A stretch of 64,000 bases of DNA. Source: Lewinella sp. 4G2 (GTDB lineage Bacteria; Bacteroidota; Bacteroidia; Chitinophagales; Saprospiraceae). The notes below the pieces were generated by a model. It saw nothing but the letters and a program-made list of their open reading frames with translations. It was not told the DNA's origin and ran no database searches. This document shows, one piece after another, positions 37,159 through 46,196 of the stretch (position 1 is its first letter; every line of letters starts with the position of its first letter). Position numbers and translations under genes: made by a program. The stretch covers positions 372,001 to 436,000 of the forward strand of contig NZ_LVWJ02000019.1 in NCBI RefSeq assembly GCF_001625015.1, in the 5' to 3' direction.

Positions 37159-38031
37159 TCAAAACTGATCCAGTGGCAAATCTTCCGGTGGCGGGGGACG
37201 CAACATCCGTTTGACCGCCGCGTAGCCGAAGACGGCCACGATGATAATGGCGGTACCGACGTAGAAGGTGGGCTCCAACTCTTCGGCATCGTTCAACAGG
37301 AAGTAGGCCAGCAGGATCCCGTACACTGCCTCCAGGTTGACCGTCAGGTTGGCCGCGAAGGCGGAAAGGGAACGGAGGGCCTTGAGGAATAACCAATTGG
37401 TAAAAATGGTGCAGAGCAGGGCGAGGGCCACCAGCCAAAACCAGTCCGTAGCGGAAGGCCAGAACTGCCCGCCGTAGAAGGGTAAGAGGGGGGTGAGGAA
37501 GAGCGTCCCCGCTCCCAATTCAAGGAAGACGATTTGTAGCGGTTCGGCGCGTTCGACGTACTTCTTATTGTAGGAGGTGAAGACCGCCACGAGTAGGGCC
37601 GAAACCAGCCCGACGATCACGCCGGTGGTCATTGATGGGTCCACCCCGTCGGCGATCAGGTAGATGCCCGGCAGGATGAGGAGGCCGACGGATGTTTCGT
37701 ACCAGTTGAATTTCCGCCTCACGATCCACGGTTCAACGAGGCTGGAGAACAGGGAAGTCGTCGCCAGGCAGATGAGTCCGACGGAAGCGTTGGCCAGTTT
37801 TATGGCTCCGTAGAACGTCACCCAGTGCAAGACCACCAGGACCCCCAAACCCGTGAATATCAGCACCTGCTTTCGACCGAGGTCACGCACCAGGTTGGCG
37901 ACTCCTACGAAAGGAGCCAGGGCAACGGAAGTAATCAGTACCCTCCACCACACCAGCGTCAGCGCCGAAAGGTTAATGATGTCTCCGATAATACCGGTCG
38001 CCCCCCAGAGTAGGACGGCCAGGTGCAACAT
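37159..38031 (-). CDS. EamA/DMT-family transporter
   Basis: 290-aa drug/metabolite transporter superfamily permease with about ten helices in two EamA repeats. The first repeat begins LHLAVLLWGATGIIGDIINL with ALTLVWWRVLITSVAL. The second begins ALLVAVFTSYNKKYVE and carries LSAFAANLTVNLEAVYGILLAYFL. Substrate unknown. Start at 38031 is the first ATG; the frame is open further upstream without a good start codon, so a few residues may be missing. It follows tsaD by about 156 bp on the same strand. Confidence 0.88.
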   Translation of the reverse strand: MLHLAVLLWGATGIIGDIINLSALTLVWWRVLITSVALAPFVGVANLVRDLGRKQVLIFTGLGVLVVLHWVTFYGAIKLANASVGLICLATTSLFSSLVEPWIVRRKFNWYETSVGLLILPGIYLIADGVDPSMTTGVIVGLVSALLVAVFTSYNKKYVERAEPLQIVFLELGAGTLFLTPLLPFYGGQFWPSATDWFWLVALALLCTIFTNWLFLKALRSLSAFAANLTVNLEAVYGILLAYFLLNDAEELEPTFYVGTAIIIVAVFGYAAVKRMLRPPPPEDLPLDQF

Positions 38032-38187
38032 CGCGTAGGCGTTGGTGACGTTGGGAGGAGTGGATTTGATGGGGCCTAATTGAATAAATAATCAAAGTGC
38101 ACTCCCACGGGGAACCGCCAAGGAGCAACGCAAAGATCAAAAAAGAAAAGCAGGGCCAAAAGTGGCTTCGAGGAGTTGGGGAACTGC

Positions 38188-39180
38188 CTACAAACGCGCA
38201 CTTGGCGCCACCTCGTGCCCGACAAATTCCCCGGCAGCATATTTAAAGGTCGCCGTAACGCCGATCATCGCCGCGTTATCGGTGCAGTACTGGATGGCGG
38301 GGACGAAGGTCTCCCACCCTTCCCGTTCCCCGAGCTCGGTGAGGCCTTGGCGGAGGGCACTATTGGCACTGACGCCCCCGGCCAGGGCTACGCGCGTCAA
38401 ACCCGTTTGGGCCACGGCAAGCTGGACCTTCCGCAACAGAACGGACACGATGACGTGCTGGATGGAAGCACAGATATCGGGCAGGTTTTCCTTCACGAAC
38501 TGGGGATCAGTCTTCAATTTCTTTTGCAACGTGTACAGCACGCTGGTTTTGAGGCCGCTGAAGGAAAAGTCCAACCCTCCGGGATCGGGCTCGGCGAAGG
38601 GGATGGAAGGTTCCCCCTCCCCGGCCAGTTTATCGATCTGGGGGCCGGCGGGATAGTCGAGGCCCAGCATCTTTCCCGTCTTATCAAAGGCCTCCCCGGC
38701 GGCATCGTCGACCGTCCGGCCAATGACCTCCTGGTCCATGGCCGACCGTACGACCACTAATTGGGTATGTCCTCCGGAAACCGTCAGGCACAAAAAGGGG
38801 AAGGCCGGCTTGGGGTCCTCCGCAAAGTGAGCCAGGACGTGAGCTTTCATGTGGTCCACCTCGATGAGAGGCAGGTCCCGCGCCAAGGCAAAGGCCTTCG
38901 CAAAACTGACGCCGACCATGAGGGAACCGATCAGTCCGGGGCCCCGGGTGAAGGCGACTGCATCTACCAAATCGGGAGTAACGCCAGCCCGTTCGAGGGC
39001 GACGGCCACCGTAGGCACGATGTTCCGCTGGTGAGCGCGGCTGGCGTGCTCCGGCACCACCCCCCCGTACTCCACGTGAATGGCCTGGGTAGCGGTGACG
39101 TTGGATAGCACTTCCCCATCACGGACAATGGCCGCGGAAGTATCGTCGCAGCTGGATTCGAGGGCTAGGATAGTGGGCAT
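38188..39180 (-). CDS. tsaD: tRNA threonylcarbamoyladenosine (t6A) synthase subunit TsaD
   Basis: Catalytic subunit of t6A37 formation on ANN-decoding tRNAs. ASKHA fold of 330 aa, full length. Start MPTILALESSCDDTSAAIV is diagnostic. The metal-binding HxxxH is His110/His114 in VDHMKAHVLAHF. LCLTVSGGHTQLV and the ATP-site blocks (GEAFDKTGKMLGLDYPAGP, ALAGGVSANSALR) are present. A TACCTTCG box 4 nt before the ATG predicts a leaderless mRNA. No tsaB or tsaE is adjacent. Confidence 0.97.
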   Translation of the reverse strand: MPTILALESSCDDTSAAIVRDGEVLSNVTATQAIHVEYGGVVPEHASRAHQRNIVPTVAVALERAGVTPDLVDAVAFTRGPGLIGSLMVGVSFAKAFALARDLPLIEVDHMKAHVLAHFAEDPKPAFPFLCLTVSGGHTQLVVVRSAMDQEVIGRTVDDAAGEAFDKTGKMLGLDYPAGPQIDKLAGEGEPSIPFAEPDPGGLDFSFSGLKTSVLYTLQKKLKTDPQFVKENLPDICASIQHVIVSVLLRKVQLAVAQTGLTRVALAGGVSANSALRQGLTELGEREGWETFVPAIQYCTDNAAMIGVTATFKYAAGEFVGHEVAPSARL

Positions 39181-39184
39181 GTGG

Positions 39185-39192
39185 CGAAGGTA
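39185..39192 (-). promoter_or_regulatory. -7 promoter box (TACCTTCG) for tsaD
   Basis: One mismatch from TAnnTTTG, 4 nt before the ATG. Confidence 0.5.
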
Positions 39193-39303
39193 GTTTATAG
39201 TCTGTAGTCTACAGTCTGTAGTCTGTAGTCTGTAGTCTGTAGTCTGTAGTCTGTAGTCTGTAGTCTTTAGTCGGGGCCACTATAGACTACAGACTATAGA
39301 CTC
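39191..39303. repeat. TAGTCTG tandem array with inverted end
   Basis: About twelve 7-nt TAGTCTG units followed, after TCGGGGCCAC, by three units in inverse orientation (TATAGACTACAGACTATAGA). It sits directly upstream of the tsaD -7 box and before the divergent DUF697 gene. Confidence 0.85.
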
Positions 39304-39407
39304 TAACGCGCAGCCTTCGTCTAATGAATTGGGTAGTTCGTAGATAAACCAGGCATTTTACACCCTCCCAAATAACCTCACTTCCCCGCTGCGCGTTACT
39401 ACTCTGT

Positions 39408-40205
39408 ATGCGCAAGAAAATCACCAAGTACGTCAAGCAACAGCTAAAAGACTCGATCATGAATCCGAACAGCAATACGGACAAGAACCGCCACGCCGAA
39501 ACTGTCATCCGAAACCACGTGATCTGGAGCATGGGGGCCAGTTACATCATCCCCCTTCCAATTGCGGACGTGTTTGCCGTCTCAGCCCTGCAGCTCGACA
39601 TGATCCGCCAACTCTGCCGGGTATACGATATTGACTTTGCGGAAACCCAGGGTAAGGCGATCGTCTCTTCCCTGACGACTTCCACGATGGCGAGAGCCGG
39701 CGCGCGAAGCCTGATCAAGGTGATTCCTGGCATTGGCACCGTCGTTGGTGGCATTACTACGGCCATCATTAACGGCGCGAGTACTTACGCTTTGGGTGAG
39801 GTCTTCAAGCAGCACTTTGCCCACGGTGGTACCTTCCTGGATTTTGATACCGACCGCTTAAAGAAGCTTTACAAAGAGAGCTTCGAGAAAGGCAAAAAAG
39901 TAGCCAAGGACTGGAAGGAAGAAGAAGCCACCGCTACGGCTACGCCTCCCCCCACGCCGGGCACCAACCCTACCCCACCCCCGACGCAAACGGCCGTTCC
40001 CGACCCTCACGCCCCCACCTTCGCCGGTACGGACGCGCCCCAGGCTACCGCAGCCACCACACTGGTGGAAGACCCAACCGCCCCCGGTCCCGCGCCCATC
40101 AATGATGAGGCCATCCGGAAGATCAAGGAACTGGCGGAGATGAAGGCGCAGAACATCATTACGGAAGAGGAATTCCAGGTGATGAAGAAGCGGATCTTGA
40201 GTTAG
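39408..40205 (+). CDS. DUF697 membrane protein with C-terminal SHOCT domain
   Basis: 265 aa. Residues about 25-135 match DUF697: HAETVIRNHVIWSMGASYIIPLP, ADVFAVSALQLDMIRQLCRVYDI, and a hydrophobic glycine-rich pair of helices (VIPGIGTVVGGITTAIING). A Pro/Thr/Ala-rich linker spans about 170-228. The last 35 residues (IRKIKELAEMKAQNIITEEEF, VMKKRIL) form a SHOCT helix-hairpin, a short module often found at protein ends and thought to mediate oligomerisation. Function unknown. It has its own plus-strand transcription after the TAGTCTG array. Confidence 0.82.
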   Translation: MRKKITKYVKQQLKDSIMNPNSNTDKNRHAETVIRNHVIWSMGASYIIPLPIADVFAVSALQLDMIRQLCRVYDIDFAETQGKAIVSSLTTSTMARAGARSLIKVIPGIGTVVGGITTAIINGASTYALGEVFKQHFAHGGTFLDFDTDRLKKLYKESFEKGKKVAKDWKEEEATATATPPPTPGTNPTPPPTQTAVPDPHAPTFAGTDAPQATAATTLVEDPTAPGPAPINDEAIRKIKELAEMKAQNIITEEEFQVMKKRILS

Positions 40206-40311
40206 GAAGTTGCGAGTTTCGAGTTGCAAGTAGCGAGTATATAAGTTGCAAGTATCGAGTCGCGAGTTGCGAGAACTCGACACTTGCAACTTGCAACTTG
40301 CTACTCGAAAC
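40206..40311. repeat. GAGTTGC palindromic array upstream of scpB
   Basis: Units of AGTTGCGAGT/AGTTGCAAGTA on the left and CTTGCAACTTG on the right, forming an imperfect long hairpin. It ends exactly at the scpB -7 box and supplies its possible -33 TTG (40291-40293, 18-bp spacer). Confidence 0.8.
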
Positions 40312-40319
40312 TATCTTTG
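40312..40319 (+). promoter_or_regulatory. -7 promoter box (TATCTTTG) for scpB
   Basis: Exact TAnnTTTG, 4 nt before the ATG. A TTG at 40291-40293 has an acceptable spacing for the -33 element. Confidence 0.6.
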
Positions 40320-40323
40320 CGCG

Positions 40324-40884
40324 ATGCAGTACCTCGCCCAACACATCGAGTCCCTCATCTTTGCCGCCCCCGCCCCGATTTCGCTGGAGGAATTGCAGGA
40401 CGTCCTGACCGAAAACTTCGGCGTCCGCTTCGCGCAGAAGGTGATGCTGGAAGCCCTCGACGAGTTGGCCAAACGCTACGATTCCGACGCCCACAGTTTT
40501 GAAATCGTGGAGGTAGCGGGTGGTTACCGCTTCATGTCCAAAGGTGCCTACCACGAAACGATCGGTACCCACCTGCGGATGCAGAGCAAGAAGAAGTTGA
40601 GCCGTTCCGCGCTGGAATCCTTGAGCATCATTGCTTACAAGCAGCCCGTCACCAAATCCGAATTAGAAAAGATCCGGGGGGTGAGTTGCGATTATGCCGT
40701 GCAGAAACTGCTGGAGAAAGAGCTCATCACCATCCTTGGCCGTGCCGATTCCGTCGGGAAGCCACTGCTCTATGGCGTTACGAACCGGTTTTTGGATTAC
40801 TTCGGCATCAAGTCCATTGCGGATTTGCCGACGCCGAAGGACTTTTCGATGCCGGAGAGTGAGATTGGGGAGGTAGTGGAATAG
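40324..40884 (+). CDS. scpB: Segregation and condensation protein ScpB
   Basis: 186-aa non-SMC subunit of the SMC-ScpA-ScpB condensin. Two winged-helix domains: the first starts YLAQHIESLIFAAPAPISLEELQ; the second contains the diagnostic LSRSALESLSIIAYKQPVTKSELEKIRGV, followed by LLEKELITILGRADSVGKPLLYGVT and FLDYFGIKS. The ATG at 40324 is chosen; the longer frame reads through the GAGTTGC array. scpA is not adjacent, although Bacteroidota often separate the two. Confidence 0.96.
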   Translation: MQYLAQHIESLIFAAPAPISLEELQDVLTENFGVRFAQKVMLEALDELAKRYDSDAHSFEIVEVAGGYRFMSKGAYHETIGTHLRMQSKKKLSRSALESLSIIAYKQPVTKSELEKIRGVSCDYAVQKLLEKELITILGRADSVGKPLLYGVTNRFLDYFGIKSIADLPTPKDFSMPESEIGEVVE

Positions 40885-40960
40885 TTGGGTAGTTGGGTAG
40901 TCGGGTAGTCGGGTAGTATCGTAGTCAGGCACTACCCGACTAAGTACTACCCGACCAACA
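40885..40960. repeat. Palindromic TAGTCGGG array after scpB
   Basis: TAGTTGGG/TAGTCGGG units followed by CACTACCCGACTA and TACTACCCGACC. It starts at the base after the scpB stop, so it may act as a terminator hairpin. Confidence 0.75.
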
Positions 40961-41009
40961 ACTCAACCCACAGGCCAACCATACCGTTTCCTCCAAAACG
41001 CCCCACCCC

Positions 41010-41525
41010 ATGGCCGAAACCCTCACCAACCGCGTCGCCGCCTCCGGTCTCATCACCCTCAAGCTGGAGGAATACTGGCCCACCGCCGGCTTTGCCACGT
41101 TTGACCTCAAGGACTATCTCTTTATGGGGCTCATCCTGAAGGAGAAGGATTTTCGGGCGGCGGTGAAGGAGCACGACTTCAGCCAGTACGCCGGGAAGAC
41201 CTTGTTGGTCTTTTGTTCGGCGGATGCCATCATCCCCAACTGGGCCTACATGCTGGTGGCGGCTGCTGCGGCGCCCTTTGCGGCGGATATTTACCAGGGC
41301 ACCGAAGAGGCGTACTTACGGCAGCATTTCCGGGGGGTAATCCAGCAATTAAATGTCGCCGACTTTGCCGATAAGCGGGTCGTTATTAAGGGGTGTGGCG
41401 ACCGGGCGGTGCCGGCTTCGGCCTACCTGGACGTCACCAAACACCTGCAACCCCACGTGAAATCGTTGATGTTCGGGGAGCCGTGTTCGACCGTCCCCGT
41501 TTTCAAAAAGCCGCGGAAGAAGTAG
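41010..41525 (+). CDS. DUF2480 family protein
   Basis: 171-aa cytoplasmic protein of a family found in Bacteroidota. Recognisable blocks are LEEYWPTAGFATFDLKDYLFMGLILKE near the N-terminus (positions about 18-45), VFCSADAIIPNWAYML, VVIKGCGD and a C-terminal EPCSTVPVFKKPRKK. No catalytic motif is known for this family and no function is claimed. Confidence 0.85.
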   Translation: MAETLTNRVAASGLITLKLEEYWPTAGFATFDLKDYLFMGLILKEKDFRAAVKEHDFSQYAGKTLLVFCSADAIIPNWAYMLVAAAAAPFAADIYQGTEEAYLRQHFRGVIQQLNVADFADKRVVIKGCGDRAVPASAYLDVTKHLQPHVKSLMFGEPCSTVPVFKKPRKK

Positions 41526-41660
41526 CGGGTCGTTTTTGCGCTGCTTAGGGTGGCCCACCGAGGCCCGGGCGCGTCCTTTATACTCATAGTTAAGTAGTAT
41601 CTTGCCGTTCGCCGCGCCGGTTTTCTGGTGGGTGGCCATGATCCCTTAACCCGCTCCTTT

Positions 41661-42824
41661 ATGCGTTTACACCGCTTATTGCCCTTCTGTTTTGCCCTGG
41701 TTTTCGCCACCGGCCTGCGCGCGCAGGACAATCTTTACACCCTCCACGACATGGCGCCACTCTGGCTGAACGCCGCTAATACGGGCGCTTTCGCAGGTTC
41801 CGTGCGAGTGGGTGGGATCTACCGCGGGCAATGGTACAGCATCAACGGAATTCAGTCACCGACGGCCTATTTGGATGCGCCATTACCATTCGCGCTGCGT
41901 AAGCAGGACTGGATTGGTGTAGGACTAAGCCTGGTGAACAGTAAGCAACCCTTTAACGGGATGAATGATACGGATGAGAGCCCCGTCAACGCGGACATCA
42001 CCGAGAACTTCTTTGGTTTCAGTGCGGCCTATCATTTGAGTCTGGATAAGAAGCGGACCAACATCCTGACGCTCGGCGCCCAGTACGGTTCCATTTCCTA
42101 CGGCGGGGAATTTGCGGGCGTCCTCGATCAGGAGGGTAACATCGCCAGTGCACCCGGCTTCCAAACGGAGGGTTTCAACGAGTTCCAGCCGACTGGTAAC
42201 AATATGGGCAGCGGCGGCAGCGGCCAGGGCAACAACAACCGCAGCGTTAATGATCTCAACGTTGGCCTCAAGCTGAAGCTCCTCCTCGATAAGAAGAAGG
42301 AAAACGTCTTTGAAGGTGGCGTCACCATGCTCCACCTGACCAGCCCCGAGCGGCGGCCCATTTTCATGCGGGAAGGCGTCACCAACCCGCCTGATTCGAT
42401 GGGGATGAACCCGATTAACCCCGGCAATGGACCGCGGGAGCTAAGGGAACGCAAACCGGCCATCCACGCCCACGCGCGCTTGGACCTGGAGATGAGCGAG
42501 AAGTGGCGCCTCCAGCCGACGGCCGTCTTCCTGCAATCCAGCCGGTCCAGTTTCGTGAGTGCCCAGGTTTGGGGGCAGCGGAATTTGCGTAAGGACCTGG
42601 ACCTTCGCCTCGGCGTGGGTTACCGGACGGGCGATGCGGCTCAATTACTGTTCGGGTTAGACTTTGAACAGATCAAGACGGCCATCAGCTACGACCTGAC
42701 GGTAAACTCCAACTCCCGGCAAGTGACCAACTACCAGGGAGCTTTTGAGATCTCGGCCCAGTACATCTTCAACATCTACAAGAAACCGGAGGTCGTCCCG
42801 ACCATCCTTTGCCCGGATATTTAG
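41661..42824 (+). CDS. PorP/SprF family type IX secretion membrane protein
   Basis: 387 aa from the ATG at 41661 (signal MRLHRLLPFCFALVFATGLRAQ). The mature start DNLYTLHDMAPLWLNAANTGAF is the PorP/SprF opening, followed by alternating amphipathic strands to the aromatic C-terminal strand FEISAQYIFNIYK, as in an outer-membrane barrel. PorP/SprF proteins attach T9SS or gliding adhesins to the motor. A PorE-like OmpA protein follows 150 bp downstream, a pairing typical of T9SS-associated loci. Confidence 0.9.
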   Translation: MRLHRLLPFCFALVFATGLRAQDNLYTLHDMAPLWLNAANTGAFAGSVRVGGIYRGQWYSINGIQSPTAYLDAPLPFALRKQDWIGVGLSLVNSKQPFNGMNDTDESPVNADITENFFGFSAAYHLSLDKKRTNILTLGAQYGSISYGGEFAGVLDQEGNIASAPGFQTEGFNEFQPTGNNMGSGGSGQGNNNRSVNDLNVGLKLKLLLDKKKENVFEGGVTMLHLTSPERRPIFMREGVTNPPDSMGMNPINPGNGPRELRERKPAIHAHARLDLEMSEKWRLQPTAVFLQSSRSSFVSAQVWGQRNLRKDLDLRLGVGYRTGDAAQLLFGLDFEQIKTAISYDLTVNSNSRQVTNYQGAFEISAQYIFNIYKKPEVVPTILCPDI

Positions 42825-42909
42825 GCTCATCTTTCGCCTGAGTGCGTAGTCCCTCAGCTTTAAGCTTGGCCCCAATGTCGGCCGGCGGGGGATTTTACCT
42901 ACTTGCCTG

Positions 42910-42926
42910 GCACCTGCGGCAGCGCC
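42910..42926 (+). repeat. 17-nt interspersed motif, exact copy
   Basis: GCACCTGCGGCAGCGCC between the PorP-like and PorE-like genes, 49 bp before the start codon. Confidence 0.75.
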
Positions 42927-42974
42927 CGCTGCGTTATACATTTCCCGTTGCTACTCGGTTATCTACTTACGAAT

Positions 42975-45641
42975 ATGAGATATTTCTTTTCCGCCCTGCT
43001 GTTGCTTTCCGGAATCTGCGCCGCCGAACTGGCCGCCCAGCCCCTGGCCGGCACCTCCAACGTGGAACAACTGCAACTGGCGGCAGACTCCGCCTACGCC
43101 AACCAGAACTGGTACGTTGCCCTGGAGAACTACGACAAACTCTACGACGAAACGGACGACGACGCCATCATCCCCATCAAGGCGCTCATCAATCTGAAAC
43201 TGCGCGACATCGCTTCGGCCACGCGCGGCTACAAACAGGTGTTTAGGCGCATGGAAGCCAGCGACACGACCTACAACGAACACCGTTTCTACTACGGACA
43301 GGCATTGAAAATGGACGGGCAGTACGACGACGCGCGGACCTACTTCGAAACCTTCCTGATGCACAACACCGACGAGCGAATGGCTGAATTCGCCAACCTC
43401 GAACTCGAAGGCATCCGCCTCTACCGCGACGCCCCGCAGGAGACGAGTGAAGTAGCCCTGGAAATCCTGGGCAAAAGCGTGAACGGCGCCTTCAGCGAGT
43501 ACTCCCCCGTGCTGACGGCCGATGGCAATACGCTGTACTACTCCACCTGGAAAAGCAGCAGCGAAGTGGTGCAGGACGGCGAAGAAGACAGCTACAGCCG
43601 CATCTTCCGCTCCACTAAAAGCGAAAAGGGGGAATGGGGCAAACCCGAAGCCCTCGGCAAGGAAGTGAACCGCCCCGGCGTGCAAACCGCCAACCCCGCC
43701 CTGAGCATCGACGGCCGCCGGATGTACTTCAACCGCCTGCGGATGGAGAGTAATCGCATCGCCGAGGCCAAGATCTACGTCAGCGACGTGGAGGACGATG
43801 GCTGGAAGAGCGGCAACCCTGTCGGGGGCATCAACAGCAATAAACACCTCGCCCTGCAACCCGCCGCCGGTGAGCTGTTTGGTAAGGAAGTCATCTTCTT
43901 CGTCTCCGATATGGACGGCGGCTTCGGTGGCCTGGATATTTACTACGCTACCTACGAAGGCGAAGGCCGTTTCGGCAACCCCATCAATCTGGGGGAAGAA
44001 ATCAATACGATCGGTGACGACATCACGCCGTTTTACTTCGACGGTACGCTGTATTGGTCCACCGACGGCCGGCCCACGATGGGTGGTAAGGACCTTTTCT
44101 TCAGCGCCTGGACCGGTAATAGCTGGACAAAGCCCGAGAACATGGGCACGGGCTTCAACAGTACCGTAGATGATAAATCTTTAAGTGTATACGGCGATGG
44201 CCTCATTGGTTTCATGACCTCCAACCGCGAAGGCGGCCGGTCAGTGAAGAGCAAGACTTGCTGTGACGATATCTATGGCTTCCAGGTAGCGGAGATCTTT
44301 GCGGACCTGGTGGTCGGCGTTTTCAACGAAGCCAAAGAGCCACTGACGGTAGGCCAGGTGAAACTCCAACCCACCCGGAACGGCAGCGACGATGGCCTCG
44401 GCCAGCAAAAGACCCGCGACGACGGAAACCGCTACGACTTCGGTTTGGAGTTGGAGACCGAGTACTCCGTAACGGCGACCTCTCAGGGCTACTTCCCCGA
44501 AACCGTGGAGATCAACACGCTGGGGCTGACGGAATCCAAAGAGATCCAGCACATCTTCTTCCTGAAGCGCGACCCCTCTCAACCCCTCCCGGGTGAAGAA
44601 GGCGACGGCAGCGGTGATGGTGATGGCAATGGTGACGGTAGCGGCACCCCCGTATTCGATACCATTCAGATCGAAGAGGCCGTTGTGCTGGAAAATATCC
44701 TGTACGACCTTGACAAATCCGACATCCTACCCGAAGCGGAGGGTGACCTGCGGCAATTGGTGCAGATCATGGAACAGTACCCGGACATGATCATCGAACT
44801 GAGCTCCCACACCGATACGCGCGGCCCGGACGATTATAACCAGGACCTCAGTAAGCGGCGGAGCGCCAGTGCGCGGAAGTGGCTCATCATTCAGGGCAAC
44901 ATTGCCGGCCCGCGGATCAAGACCAAAGGTTACGGAGAGACCCAACCCCAGGTCGTAAGCGCCCGCCTAGCGGAGCGGACTGGATTCCTCGCGGAAGGGG
45001 ACGTCATCACCGATGCCCTCATTGCTAGCCTGGCCACCGAAGAACAGAAAGAGCTGGCCCACCGGCTGAATCGCCGGACGGAGTTCAAGGTGCTGGAAGG
45101 CCCGGACAACATCATTATCCGCCGCGACGTCATTGAGCGCCGTCTGGAGGGTGCGGATCGCCAGTCATTACCAACGGAAGCAAAGCCCACGCGTCAGCCC
45201 CGCCGGGTAACGCCGACGGTTCAACCGACCGGCACGAGCGCCGCATTGCAACGGATGGACCCGCCGAAGATCAACCGATTTAGTACCCTCTTTGGCCAGG
45301 AAGACATCAGTGGATTACCCATTCTGAAGTTCGACCGGCGCGAGGTGGATCTGGGCGACATCAAGCACGGTGATTCGGCGGAGTTTGAGGTCAGTTTCGT
45401 TAACCGAGGTACTGCCCCCGCCAAGGTGATGCTCATCTCCGCCTGCGACTGCACAACGGTGACGCACGACAACGCGAAGACCTACGCACCGGGTGAAGGT
45501 GGCACGCTGCACGTCCTTTTCGACAGCACGGAGAAAGAGGAAGATGAGACGGTTACCATTGATATTTACCTGGAGCAGGAGGATAAGAAGGGCGTCCCCA
45601 TTCTGGAAATGGTGGAGTACAAATACCATCTGCTGAAGTAG
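42975..45641 (+). CDS. PorE-like OmpA-family protein with TPR, PD40 propeller and DUF1573-like tail
   Basis: 888 aa from the ATG at 42975 (signal MRYFFSALLLLSGICAAELAAQ). TPR-like helices cover about 30-150 (SAYANQNWYVALENYDKLY). A PD40 beta-propeller covers about 170-430 (SPVLTADGNTLYYST, IDGRRMYFNRL, IFFVSDMDGGFGGLDIYYATYEG). A carboxypeptidase-regulatory-like domain is at about 445-525. A Gly/Asp-rich linker precedes the OmpA peptidoglycan-binding domain at about 565-710 (YDLDKSDILPEAEGDL, SSHTDTRGPDDYNQDLSKRR). The last ~105 residues look like DUF1573 (FDRREVDLGDIKHGDSAEFE, ACDCTTV). The first four parts match T9SS PorE; the DUF1573-like end is extra. Expected to tie the secretion machine to peptidoglycan. 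Confidence 0.88.
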   Translation: MRYFFSALLLLSGICAAELAAQPLAGTSNVEQLQLAADSAYANQNWYVALENYDKLYDETDDDAIIPIKALINLKLRDIASATRGYKQVFRRMEASDTTYNEHRFYYGQALKMDGQYDDARTYFETFLMHNTDERMAEFANLELEGIRLYRDAPQETSEVALEILGKSVNGAFSEYSPVLTADGNTLYYSTWKSSSEVVQDGEEDSYSRIFRSTKSEKGEWGKPEALGKEVNRPGVQTANPALSIDGRRMYFNRLRMESNRIAEAKIYVSDVEDDGWKSGNPVGGINSNKHLALQPAAGELFGKEVIFFVSDMDGGFGGLDIYYATYEGEGRFGNPINLGEEINTIGDDITPFYFDGTLYWSTDGRPTMGGKDLFFSAWTGNSWTKPENMGTGFNSTVDDKSLSVYGDGLIGFMTSNREGGRSVKSKTCCDDIYGFQVAEIFADLVVGVFNEAKEPLTVGQVKLQPTRNGSDDGLGQQKTRDDGNRYDFGLELETEYSVTATSQGYFPETVEINTLGLTESKEIQHIFFLKRDPSQPLPGEEGDGSGDGDGNGDGSGTPVFDTIQIEEAVVLENILYDLDKSDILPEAEGDLRQLVQIMEQYPDMIIELSSHTDTRGPDDYNQDLSKRRSASARKWLIIQGNIAGPRIKTKGYGETQPQVVSARLAERTGFLAEGDVITDALIASLATEEQKELAHRLNRRTEFKVLEGPDNIIIRRDVIERRLEGADRQSLPTEAKPTRQPRRVTPTVQPTGTSAALQRMDPPKINRFSTLFGQEDISGLPILKFDRREVDLGDIKHGDSAEFEVSFVNRGTAPAKVMLISACDCTTVTHDNAKTYAPGEGGTLHVLFDSTEKEEDETVTIDIYLEQEDKKGVPILEMVEYKYHLLK

Positions 45642-45642
45642 G

Positions 45643-45650
45643 TACTTTTG
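45643..45650 (+). promoter_or_regulatory. -7 promoter box (TACTTTTG) for DUF805 gene
   Basis: Exact TAnnTTTG, 75 nt before the ATG; a leader of about 70 nt is predicted. Confidence 0.5.
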
Positions 45651-45725
45651 TAAACATCCCCAGTAATTGTATCTTACTCCCGTTCACCACCCCCTTCATC
45701 ATCAAACTAGAAACACACAACTACT

Positions 45726-46112
45726 ATGATCGAATATTTTAAGTTAGCACTGAGTAAGTACGCTCAGTTTACGGGCCGCTCGCGGCGGAGTGAGTACTGG
45801 TACTTCACGTTGGTCAACGTGATCATCAGCTTTGTCATCGGTATACTTGCCACCGTTATATCAGACTCCATTTCCTACCTCGGTAACCTGATCAGCCTGG
45901 CGCTCTTCATTCCTGGCCTTGCCGTAGCCGTCCGCCGTCTGCACGACGTTGGCCGCAGTGGTTGGTGGCTATTGATAGCCTTCACGGGTATCGGTATCTT
46001 CGTACTGCTCTACTGGTACATCCAGGATAGCGAACCCGGCAGTAACGAATACGGCCCCAACCCCAAGACTGGTGCTACCGCCGAGGACGTTGGCCGCCAC
46101 TTGGTGGACTAA
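45726..46112 (+). CDS. DUF805 small membrane protein
   Basis: 128 aa. DUF805 opening with GRSRRSEYWYFTLVNVIISF, then three to four helices (about 27-48, 52-70, 85-100). The family's LAVAVRRLHDVGRSGWWLLI and a short polar end (DSEPGSNEYGPNPKTG) also match closely. The function of the family is unknown. A strong hairpin terminator follows at 46132. Confidence 0.92.
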   Translation: MIEYFKLALSKYAQFTGRSRRSEYWYFTLVNVIISFVIGILATVISDSISYLGNLISLALFIPGLAVAVRRLHDVGRSGWWLLIAFTGIGIFVLLYWYIQDSEPGSNEYGPNPKTGATAEDVGRHLVD

Positions 46113-46131
46113 GTTTAAGACTACAAAAACA

Positions 46132-46165
46132 AAAACCCGACTACGCTTACGTGTAGTCGGGTTTT
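46132..46165. terminator. Bidirectional terminator built from CCCGACTAC/GTAGTCGGG
   Basis: AAAACCCGACTAC ... GTAGTCGGGTTTT stem, placed between the convergent DUF805 and flavin oxidoreductase genes. The stem sequence is the same unit used in the palindromic arrays at 27.3 and 40.9 kb. Confidence 0.85.
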
Positions 46166-46196
46166 CTGTTTTTGAGAATGGTCTAAGTGGAAATTA

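Noticed and set aside
39191..39303. CRISPR array
   Set aside because: Units are 7 nt, adjacent, without spacers, and half are inverted; no cas genes are in view.
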